Shown here: positions 25,186 to 32,094 of the stretch, one piece after another
Layout: the number at the start of each line of letters is the position of its first letter
Numbering within the stretch: the stretch's first letter is position 1
Source of the DNA: a virus
Direction: 5' to 3' (one strand)
DNA: 60,283 nt
Virus record (IMG/VR): IMGVR_UViG_3300017788_000995
Span: 1 to 60,283 of that record
Translations under genes and position numbers: made by a program
The notes under the pieces: generated by a model
The model's database searches: none
What the model saw: only the letters and a program-made list of their open reading frames with translations
What the model was told of the DNA's origin: nothing

Positions 25186-25210
25186 CCCACCCGTACCGAG
25201 TACGGGTGGG
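25186..25210 (-). terminator. Strong hairpin, terminator on the minus strand
   Basis: An 11-pair perfect stem (CCCACCCGTAC with GTACGGGTGGG) closes a three-base loop. On the minus strand it is followed by TTTTCTTT, a classic intrinsic terminator for the fucosyltransferase transcript. On the plus strand the same hairpin forms the 5' end of the rRNA-like element, in the place occupied by helix 69 in 23S rRNA, although the loop is not that of helix 69. Confidence 0.8.
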
Positions 25211-25211
25211 C

Positions 25212-25310
25212 GGTAGCGAAATCCCTATTCGGGTAAGTTTCCCGACACACGGCGAGTAGCGTAATCCGCCCTGCACCGTTCCAACGACTGACTCCGTGAA
25301 GTAGTGTTGG
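25212..25310 (+). ncRNA. 23S-rRNA-like element (helix 70-72 region)
   Basis: On the plus strand, GGTAGCGAAAT (25212-25222) and TCGGGTAAGTT (25229-25239) are exact 11-mers of bacterial 23S rRNA (E. coli about 1930-1960), with the same six-base spacing. CCGAC (25242), GCGTAAT (25259-25265) and GACTCCGTGAA (25290-25300, one mismatch) follow in order; the 24-base gap before the last block also equals 23S. TCGGG/CCCGA keeps the helix-71 stem despite base changes. Between these blocks the sequence is divergent, so this is not a copy of a normal host rRNA. Transcription direction is not certain: a TATAAATA box and T-tract favour the minus strand. Confidence 0.7.
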
Positions 25311-25319
25311 GGGACGCTT

Positions 25320-25327
25320 TATTTATA
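25320..25327 (-). promoter_or_regulatory. T4-type late promoter box TATAAATA
   Basis: The minus strand carries a perfect TATAAATA followed by AAGCG. Transcription would run through the complement of the rRNA-like element for about 130 bases to the hairpin with its T-tract at 25176-25185, a self-contained small-RNA unit. Confidence 0.6.
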
Positions 25328-25339
25328 TCGAAAGGCGCA

Positions 25340-26242
25340 TCAACCGCGAATGATTTTCCAGCCTGTCACATAAAGATCATATCCTTTGGGGCCTCTAGGC
25401 CCGAACCACGGATCAGGCATAGTTACAATCTTTCCTGGCGATTCGTTGAGCCATGCTCCCCACCAACTGAAACTGCTGTTCGAGATGATACAATGATCGG
25501 TTGCTCGTATAAAAGCAAGGTCTTGTGTCATTGATGTTCCTTCGGAATAGGTAAATGATCCAAACCTATTCATGGTTGGAAAGAATGATTTGCACCACGG
25601 GATATCATCGCTCACCACAATGAAATGACACTTGCCGCCCAAACTTTGAGTTATATGCTCCATTGCTCGCTCGTAGTACACAGCAGAGAACGGGAAATTT
25701 AGAGGCAGTCGCAAGTAGTCTCCACGCCGAACATGAATTGATACGACCTTTCCAGTATCCGAACTGGATCGGCTAGACTCTATGCTTTCTGTTGCACAAT
25801 CTCTGATGCATGAATCTGCAAACGAAAATGCAGCACGAACTTCTTGTTCAGCGTGCTTGAAGTACTTCTCGCTCTGAAAATATCCAAAGAAATCAATGGA
25901 ACCTTCGGCAGCAGTTAGTGCTGCAATGCGAGGAAGATACCTGATATCGTTGTGCGGTTCTCGAATCAAAATGTTTGGACGAAGTTGAGAGCAGTCAGCA
26001 ACTTGGATTCCAAACACCTCATCAATCGCCATGTTCGTCCATTGATTGCCTGGACTTTTGTTTGCATAAGGCAAACTAGGACGCAATCCTGTTTGCTTTG
26101 CGACTCCAAGCAGTAACGCATATTGGAACATTTGGTTTCCAAGTCTGCCCATTCTGCCTAAAGTTTTGCACATAACATACCCAGTAGAGGGGGGCCTCGA
26201 TTGCGCTCTACGCCCCGCGTAGGTTTCGTTCACATTCGCCAT
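25340..26242 (-). CDS. Family 11 fucosyltransferase (alpha-1,2 type)
   Basis: The protein has 300 aa. GRMGRLGNQMFQYALLLG at residues ~30-47 and VSIHVRRGDYLRLP (about 165), then HCIISNSSFSWWGAWLN (about 255), are the three GT11 signature blocks. The family moves fucose from GDP-fucose to a galactose 2-OH. The first 25 residues are extra (MANVNETYAGRRAQSR). AAGGGA precedes the ATG. It sits 13 bases after the Pro/Thr-rich virion protein, suggesting it may decorate that protein or a host glycan. Confidence 0.85.
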   Translation of the reverse strand: MANVNETYAGRRAQSRPPSTGYVMCKTLGRMGRLGNQMFQYALLLGVAKQTGLRPSLPYANKSPGNQWTNMAIDEVFGIQVADCSQLRPNILIREPHNDIRYLPRIAALTAAEGSIDFFGYFQSEKYFKHAEQEVRAAFSFADSCIRDCATESIESSRSSSDTGKVVSIHVRRGDYLRLPLNFPFSAVYYERAMEHITQSLGGKCHFIVVSDDIPWCKSFFPTMNRFGSFTYSEGTSMTQDLAFIRATDHCIISNSSFSWWGAWLNESPGKIVTMPDPWFGPRGPKGYDLYVTGWKIIRG

Positions 26243-26255
26243 AACTATCCCTTAC

Positions 26256-27959
26256 TCACGATGAAAATATATCGTCGTCTGATCTCTTTTTCTTGTCGAT
26301 TAGCGTTGCAAGATACTGAACAAACTGAGTGGAAGTAGAGAATCTATATCCAAACTGCTTAGAGTATCGTGTGTCGCCAGAGAATGCCGCAGAAAGAACT
26401 TGAAGTATACTGTAGTCAACCAGTAAAGAAGACTCTGTAATGTTCTTCTGCGGATATGGTTCTCCGCGAATGGGTATCTGCTCTAGCATATGATATGCAA
26501 TAATGGCAGGATACAGATGATACCAGTAGTAGTTGTGAGGAAAAGTTGGGGGCCCAGTTGGTCCCGCGAGTCTTTTTTCAGAAATCGTTGGATCAAATGG
26601 ACTAGAAACAGTAATGATGCTAGAAGGATCTAGGGGTTCCAAGAAAGAATATCGCTCAAGAGTACGAACACCTTCTTTCACAGATGAGATCAGAGGATTT
26701 GCGGAACCAGTACTGGTTCTTTGAAATACTGCACGAATGAACTGCACATCTCCCATTTCGCTTGTTGCATGAGGACCAAAATCTGCTGTAGTATACGGGC
26801 AACATCTAGAGTTAGACCAATCATCGTCTGCAATTATATTGTATCCCAAGTATGGATTTGATCTTCCTATTCCTGTCTTGAATGGATGCGATTCCACATA
26901 CATTCTGTTCTTTCCTATCTTGGATTCCAGCCACTTCCAAAACCTCCACCAACCACGCTGCATGGTTCTATTCTGTACTGTTGTGGCAACATTATCTCCA
27001 GGCACAGGACCAGGAGAGAATACCCCAGCATCAAACGCAATTCGACAGTAAGCAGAAATAAACGGAGCAACAGATTCTTTTAGTCTTCTTTCAGCCGCCT
27101 TTGGATTGGTATTGAAGTACTGCTGCCAGCGTTGGATATATGTGACATATGAACCTCCATTCGCTCCGGCTGGATCGGCCAATCCCCCGATATAAATGAT
27201 TACATCAATGGGTTGTGCTGGGTTAAACCAAGCATCAGGACCTATCGTCCAAGCATCCCATGTTGCTTGATCCAAACGACCGCGAGTTCCCGTGGTCAAT
27301 GCTCGAAACACATTAACAAAGTCATTTACTAGCCAAGGAGAAGGTGTATTTAGAGTCTGTCCATTGTATGTGAGTCCATTCTTTGCATTCACATACTGAT
27401 CCACTTCATATACCGTGGCTTGAGGACTATTTGAGGGAACCATTCCAAACGGATTGTGTAAATGAAAGCGTCTGCATCCCCACTTGTACCACTTCTTTAA
27501 ACTCCACGGATTGAGTTGGCCTGGATATGGATTGTACACTCCCTCGTTCTCCAACGATATCCACTTTTCCCAAGTGAACGCGCTGTGGTCAATATTCCAA
27601 CTTCCAACTCTTCGCTTTTCGCTGCCTGTGTTTTGGTCGGATATACCCAAACCCTCAAATCCAAACACGACTCGGAACTTTTTATCAAACAAGTCTTGAG
27701 CAATCGTGGTCGATGCAGAAACGATTCCAACCGTCTGACTTGGTGTTGGAGTGATTGTTGCAGTTGGAGTAACTGAAGGTGACGGAGCAGGTCCTGAACT
27801 CGGAGAAACGCTAGGAGTTACTGTTACTGATGGAGTTGGAGTTGGAGGTGGAGGATTAGCAGAATTTGATGTCGAACTAGAAATTGTGTTGTACGAGATC
27901 ACACGGGCAGGAGGTTGCGTAACAGTTACTGTTATTCTAATAATACTTGACTCTGACAT
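26256..27959 (-). CDS. Virion-type protein with Pro/Thr/Ser-rich stalk
   Basis: The protein has 567 aa. Residues 34-78 are a low-complexity TPTPS/SVTPS stalk like those on aquatic T4-like phage structural proteins. Residues ~85-540 form a large Trp/Tyr-rich domain with segments such as WYKWGCRRFHLHNPFGM, PIDVIIYIGGLADPAG and GWWRFWKWLESKIG. These look like a TIM-barrel or glycosidase-like fold, but no catalytic motif was confirmed. The N-terminus is strand-rich (IIRITVTVTQPP). AAGGAG precedes the ATG and TACATA lies 23 bases further up. A fibre or adhesin with glycan-directed activity is a guess. Confidence 0.5.
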   Translation of the reverse strand: MSESSIIRITVTVTQPPARVISYNTISSSTSNSANPPPPTPTPSVTVTPSVSPSSGPAPSPSVTPTATITPTPSQTVGIVSASTTIAQDLFDKKFRVVFGFEGLGISDQNTGSEKRRVGSWNIDHSAFTWEKWISLENEGVYNPYPGQLNPWSLKKWYKWGCRRFHLHNPFGMVPSNSPQATVYEVDQYVNAKNGLTYNGQTLNTPSPWLVNDFVNVFRALTTGTRGRLDQATWDAWTIGPDAWFNPAQPIDVIIYIGGLADPAGANGGSYVTYIQRWQQYFNTNPKAAERRLKESVAPFISAYCRIAFDAGVFSPGPVPGDNVATTVQNRTMQRGWWRFWKWLESKIGKNRMYVESHPFKTGIGRSNPYLGYNIIADDDWSNSRCCPYTTADFGPHATSEMGDVQFIRAVFQRTSTGSANPLISSVKEGVRTLERYSFLEPLDPSSIITVSSPFDPTISEKRLAGPTGPPTFPHNYYWYHLYPAIIAYHMLEQIPIRGEPYPQKNITESSLLVDYSILQVLSAAFSGDTRYSKQFGYRFSTSTQFVQYLATLIDKKKRSDDDIFSS

Positions 27960-27981
27960 AAGAGACTCCTTGCGTGTATTC

Positions 27982-27987
27982 TATGTA
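27982..27987 (-). promoter_or_regulatory. TACATA motif before the virion-protein gene
   Basis: The minus strand reads GAGATACATAGAATACA, 23 bases upstream of the start codon, with AAGGAG in the leader. Same motif as before other late-type genes in this window. Confidence 0.4.
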
Positions 27988-27993
27988 TCTCGT

Positions 27994-29931
27994 TTAATTG
28001 CTTGATGTGAGATCAACAAGTTCGCACTTGTCTCCGCTGCACGCCAATGTTTGGGTTCCTGCGGTGTTATCTTCTTTCTCGTATTTGGCAAGACTCGTCC
28101 AATCAACATTGGTAGGAATCTTGGCTGCAAGCGATTCGTATTCGGCGACACCGCACTCTTGATACGGTGCTTGCTTGTATGTGTGATCGCTGTGCGGCAA
28201 GAAAGAGATGCCTGAAATCTTATCAAAGTGCCGATACACCCATGCTCCAACTTCCAACCATTCATGCTCTCGCACAGTAATGGTAACGCTAGGCTTGTGT
28301 TCGCACCAATTCTCCTGATACACCAACCACATCTCTAGTTGCTGAATGGCATTTAGATCATTGCGATACACACTCTTGGGAGACTTGATCGGGAAAGAGA
28401 ATACTGTGGTATGATCTGGCTTCATGTTGTCCAGTTCCCACGGGAATCCGAGGTCTTTCATAAACTTGCACAGCGGGTCTTTGTTGTCTGCACGAACAGT
28501 ACGAACATAGTACTCGCTGTGGCGAGCATGGATACCTGATGCAGAATCGGTGAGTTGAGATACAGTTCCGCTTGGCTTTACACAAGTAATTGACGCAGAC
28601 GGATTCACTCCAATCTTCTTGGCGTAATCTGCATTGACCTTTACCGCCAATGTACGAAGATCGGCAAGAGCAGACTTTAGTTCTTGAAGTCCTGCATCTC
28701 CGCGAGTCAGCGGACAGTCCATGATTCCTGTCATGGAAACTCCGAGCAGCGCCTCTTCTTCACAGTTCTTGCGCCACTCACTAGACAGATAGCGGAAGTC
28801 CACAAGAGTAGACTGCCATGTGCCAAGAATAGTTGCAAGGCGCACCTTGCGGGTGAGTGTTTCTACTGTGTCATTTTCTCGTACAATCACTTCGCTGAGA
28901 TTGCAGAACTCACGGTCGCGCAGAATGATCTCGCTGCAAGGATTTGTTCCGAACTCGTAGTTTGGATCACGGCGATCACCCAATTTCGCAACGGTCTTGC
29001 GAGTTGCTTCACGGTTAAAGATACCGCGCTCACCGCTCTTGCTCTTGTACAGAGAAACCCATTCGTCCATGAATGTGCCAATCTCTGGCTTCTCTTTGTA
29101 AGCAACAGAGTTGTTTGCAAGTGCGCGTTGCGGATTGCTCACCCACCATTGCCCTGTTTTTGCTTCGCGCATACGCTCATCTGTGAGATTAGATAGTGAA
29201 ATGAGAGCAGAACGGCGTACTCCACCAACCACAACAATCTCGGCAATCTTGCATACCAAATCGTGCGCTTCGATGCTTGTAAGTTTGCGTCCTGCTGCTG
29301 TCTTGAATGTTTCCACGGTGAAATGAAACAGATCATCAAGAGGACGAGGACCCGATGCGCGGCCTCCGAATGTCTTGAGTCTGGCTCCTGCGGGCCGTAC
29401 CTTTGTTAGATCCCACTTTGGAATCTGTCCACCGATCAACAAGGATACCAGTTCTTTGTAGGCCTTTGCCCAACCGATCTTGCTGTCTTCCACGATAATG
29501 GTAGTGTTGCTATTGGTAAATTCTTCTGCAATAGTAGGCAACTTCTCAACATACTGACGCTCTACAGAAAATCCAACACCAGTGCCACACATCAACACAT
29601 ACATGATTTCGTCAAACGCCCTGACACGATTCACGGCGACATACGAACAATTGTAGCCAGCAACATGATCTCTACGAAGTGCTTCTCCTGCGGTCATTAA
29701 ACACCGCATGGATGGCATGATATCAAGATTCAGTACAGCATCTCTCAACTCTTTTCGTAGTTCTACTGGAACTTTGTACTTGTAGTTCTCGCGCAGATGC
29801 TCGTCAAAGAAATTGAAATAGCGATCAACCGTTTCTTCCCATGTTTCGCGTTTTCCTTTATCATCCATCCATCGTGAGTAGCGAGAAAGATGAATGAAGT
29901 TCTGATATTCGGTAGGTAAAGAGTGACTCAT
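27994..29931 (-). CDS. nrdJ: Class II (B12-dependent) ribonucleotide reductase
   Basis: The protein has 645 aa. MPSMRCLMTAGEALRRDH and YNCSYVAV at the N-terminus, CGTGVGFSVE, FGTNPCSEIILRDREFCNLSE and the CVKPSGT loop are ribonucleotide reductase hallmarks. The PCSE catalytic Cys, the paired redox Cys and the absence of a separate small subunit fit the adenosylcobalamin class (monomeric triphosphate-reductase type). The C-terminal CSGDKCE is the swinging redox pair. It makes dNTPs from host ribonucleotides and needs cobalamin from the host. GGAGACAAC precedes the ATG. It lies next to thyX. Confidence 0.9.
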   Translation of the reverse strand: MSHSLPTEYQNFIHLSRYSRWMDDKGKRETWEETVDRYFNFFDEHLRENYKYKVPVELRKELRDAVLNLDIMPSMRCLMTAGEALRRDHVAGYNCSYVAVNRVRAFDEIMYVLMCGTGVGFSVERQYVEKLPTIAEEFTNSNTTIIVEDSKIGWAKAYKELVSLLIGGQIPKWDLTKVRPAGARLKTFGGRASGPRPLDDLFHFTVETFKTAAGRKLTSIEAHDLVCKIAEIVVVGGVRRSALISLSNLTDERMREAKTGQWWVSNPQRALANNSVAYKEKPEIGTFMDEWVSLYKSKSGERGIFNREATRKTVAKLGDRRDPNYEFGTNPCSEIILRDREFCNLSEVIVRENDTVETLTRKVRLATILGTWQSTLVDFRYLSSEWRKNCEEEALLGVSMTGIMDCPLTRGDAGLQELKSALADLRTLAVKVNADYAKKIGVNPSASITCVKPSGTVSQLTDSASGIHARHSEYYVRTVRADNKDPLCKFMKDLGFPWELDNMKPDHTTVFSFPIKSPKSVYRNDLNAIQQLEMWLVYQENWCEHKPSVTITVREHEWLEVGAWVYRHFDKISGISFLPHSDHTYKQAPYQECGVAEYESLAAKIPTNVDWTSLAKYEKEDNTAGTQTLACSGDKCELVDLTSSN

Positions 29932-29993
29932 TAGGTTGTCTCCAAAATGTACTGGTGCTATAGTTATGTTGGATTACTTGTTCTTGTAAGAGA

Positions 29994-30716
29994 TTACTTT
30001 TTGCCTGTCAAGGCTTTCCATGACTCGGGAAACAACGATTGAATGATTGATCCTACTGCTTCTGCATATTGTCTAATTTCCCATTGTGCATGGGGATCTG
30101 TGCGTTGATTATAGAAACGGCCGTAAGCGGCAAGAGAACCTGTCCAGTACCACTCGGTGTAAGTTCCTTGTGGTAAAACAAATCTTGCTTGCTCAGGTGC
30201 GACTCCTTCTGATAGCAGAGTCTTATATGCGTCTAGCGCATCATCTATTAGATTCTGATACACTTGATCCAACAGCGTTCGATGTTGTAAAAAATCTTCG
30301 CTGCCTTGTTTGGCTCCATTACTCGGCGCGCCGCGCCACTTTGGAGAATAAATCTGTGGTATATCTTGCACATACCGCCTAGAGATTTCATTCTCTACAA
30401 ATCCTTGTTTGTGCTTGAAGAATTGAGTTCGGATCGAAATGGGTGCCTTGATTCGCAAAGTAATTTGCGGATGGGCGAATGGTGTCCAATGGTTATGCTT
30501 TGCGAGATACGAGATTAGTTTCTCATCTCTCTCTGCAAGAATACCATCTCCATTGGTATCAATATCTTCCCATTCGCTTTCTTTGCTGAAAGAAACTCTG
30601 GCAGAATTCACGACCGTTAGATCAGAACCCATGTAGTCCACAAGATGTACGAATCCGTGATCTAGTACAAATACTGCGTCAGTCGGTATCGTCTTCGAGT
30701 TTTTCCCATCCATCAT
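29994..30716 (-). CDS. thyX: Flavin-dependent thymidylate synthase ThyX
   Basis: The likely start is 30716 (MMDGKNSKTIPTD); the open frame begins at 30773 with an MKVMKVMKVMK run that is only the shifted reading of the upstream acidic repeat. FKHKQGFVENEISRRYV is the ThyX motif, with KHK in place of the usual RHR, followed by the E-x-S-R-R-Y part. ARFVLPQGTYTEWYWTGSL and HAQWEIRQYA are conserved ThyX blocks. It makes dTMP with FAD and methylene-folate. The 5' end overlaps the acidic-protein gene by about 38 bases. Confidence 0.9.
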   Translation of the reverse strand: MMDGKNSKTIPTDAVFVLDHGFVHLVDYMGSDLTVVNSARVSFSKESEWEDIDTNGDGILAERDEKLISYLAKHNHWTPFAHPQITLRIKAPISIRTQFFKHKQGFVENEISRRYVQDIPQIYSPKWRGAPSNGAKQGSEDFLQHRTLLDQVYQNLIDDALDAYKTLLSEGVAPEQARFVLPQGTYTEWYWTGSLAAYGRFYNQRTDPHAQWEIRQYAEAVGSIIQSLFPESWKALTGKK

Positions 30717-31032
30717 TATCACTTTCTTCATATTGTTCGTCTTCATCACCTTCATCACCTTCATCACCTTCATCTACTTCAAAGTATTCTACATTAGCAA
30801 TTACATCTTCACCTTCTGCTGTTTTCACATACTCAAAGGTTATACCATTAACCTCAGTAAAAGTCACGGCGTAATCCACCGCTTTTTTCCACAACTCAGG
30901 ATTCATTTCTTTAATGTACTCAGAGAACTTGCAGTTGAACTGCAACATTGCCCAAGCCAGCGCGCCTTGCGTTTCAGGAGGAAGATCGTTTCCATCTTGG
31001 AAGATATCATCGTTATTATTTTCTTCGGTCAT
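30679..31032 (-). CDS. Acidic protein with DEG repeats
   Basis: The start at 31032 (MTEENNNDD) overlaps the primase stop as ATGA and has GGAGGCGG upstream; the protein is 117 aa. The middle part (GALAWAMLQFNCKFSEYIKE) is helical. The C-terminus is strongly acidic, with three GATGAAGGT repeats giving DEGDEGDEGDED and an EDDTD end. DNA mimicry or protein-partner binding is possible. Function is unknown. The repeat also generates the misleading N-terminal extension of thyX. Confidence 0.65.
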   Translation of the reverse strand: MTEENNNDDIFQDGNDLPPETQGALAWAMLQFNCKFSEYIKEMNPELWKKAVDYAVTFTEVNGITFEYVKTAEGEDVIANVEYFEVDEGDEGDEGDEDEQYEESDNDGWEKLEDDTD

Positions 31033-32048
31033 ATCCGCCTCCATCTGTTAAGGTTTACTCTTGCCGAAAGACCTCTATATGTATGGTTGTCTACCATCTG
31101 ACGGATACTTTCCGCAGAGCGCGTTCCTAACATCTCATTTATGTCTTTTTCCGAGATTCCGTCAGGCCATATGCATACCTGTTTACCTGATTCGATCAGT
31201 TCTTCGTTGTATTCCACAATCTGTTTGTTACGCGGTTCGTTGTCAAGCACGAACACCAAATCGCTATGAGCAAGAAAGTCGGGCAAGTCATCGCTGGCGT
31301 TTGCTCCAACCATTGCAATGGCATTTGGAAGTATCATGCTGTCGAGCGGCCCTTCCACGACATAGACTCTCTGTGTAGCATCTACCTTCCACAATCCATA
31401 CCACAGTTTTTCTTGTCCCTTTGGCTTCAGAGTGATGTACCGCAGAGATTCCCGTTGGTTCATGGTTCTTCCTTGAACCCCAATGAAATTACCGCTGCGA
31501 TCAAAGAACGGAATCACGATGCGTGGATCTTCTCTGCGAGTGTTTGGAAAGTACTCAGGATCAATCTTCTTACCAACTTTAGTAAAGTCATGGGCATACA
31601 TGAGTTCAGCAAGACAAGACTTGGGAAGTCCTCTGCCTAAAATATACTGTACTGCTTCGTGCTGATCGCTCAACTCCACAAGACGAGGCAATCCTTCCAA
31701 CGGATTTACCTTGCGTTTCTTGGGGAGTTGTGTCTTGGAAACAACAGGAACAGATTGTTCGTTTGGTTGTCCGCTTCTCTCTTTGAAAGACTCCAATGCA
31801 TACTCTCTCGCCAGCGATGGAGCAACCTGCTTTAGAATCGTATGCACTCCGCAAGACACCCCGCAGTTATGACACTTGTATACCCATCGGTCTTTGAACG
31901 GAAAGAAGTATCCACGCGCCTTGGACTTGTTCTTGTCTGAGTCTCCGCAAAACGGACACCGACAGTTAGCCAGCGTTTCTTTCTTCCACACAAAGCGTTC
32001 AAGCGAACTTGAAATGTATCCGATGTACTTCTTGTCTACGAAACTCAT
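31029..32048 (-). CDS. 61: DNA primase gp61
   Basis: The protein has 339 aa. The N-terminal zinc finger is CPFCGDSDKNK (C31, C34) with CHNCG (C59, C62). The Toprim domain follows, with VYVVEGPLDSMILPNA (about residue 226) and DLVFVLDNEP (about 258). These are the template-recognition and catalytic parts of DnaG-type primase. It makes RNA primers with gp41. The gene lies directly after helicase gp41, as in T4. A 12-base box shared with the resolvase gene lies upstream. Confidence 0.9.
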   Translation of the reverse strand: MSFVDKKYIGYISSSLERFVWKKETLANCRCPFCGDSDKNKSKARGYFFPFKDRWVYKCHNCGVSCGVHTILKQVAPSLAREYALESFKERSGQPNEQSVPVVSKTQLPKKRKVNPLEGLPRLVELSDQHEAVQYILGRGLPKSCLAELMYAHDFTKVGKKIDPEYFPNTRREDPRIVIPFFDRSGNFIGVQGRTMNQRESLRYITLKPKGQEKLWYGLWKVDATQRVYVVEGPLDSMILPNAIAMVGANASDDLPDFLAHSDLVFVLDNEPRNKQIVEYNEELIESGKQVCIWPDGISEKDINEMLGTRSAESIRQMVDNHTYRGLSARVNLNRWRRI

Positions 32049-32071
32049 TGGAAATGCTCAAAAAGGACTGG

Positions 32072-32083
32072 GTTGACAGCGAA
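32072..32083 (-). promoter_or_regulatory. Shared 12-base box upstream of the primase
   Basis: TTCGCTGTCAAC on the minus strand, 23 bases before the primase ATG, followed by a T-run. The same box and spacing occur before the resolvase gene (19055-19066). It may bind an activator, comparable in position to a T4 MotA box; no good -10 is visible here. Confidence 0.35.
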
Positions 32084-32094
32084 TTCGCGCCGAG

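Noticed and set aside
25211-25327. Possible tRNA or riboswitch in the non-coding gap
   Set aside because: No acceptor stem, no GGTTCGAATCC-type T arm and no anticodon arm in register; the ordered 23S blocks explain the conserved-looking parts better.
25211-25327. Contaminating or chimeric host 23S rRNA sequence
   Set aside because: The matching region is almost invariant in bacteria, yet this copy differs at many sites and is only ~100 bases long, with a stem kept by changed bases.
30717-30773. N-terminal MKVMKVMKVMK extension of ThyX
   Set aside because: It is the shifted reading of the GATGAAGGT repeat coding for the acidic tail of the upstream gene; ThyX similarity begins later.
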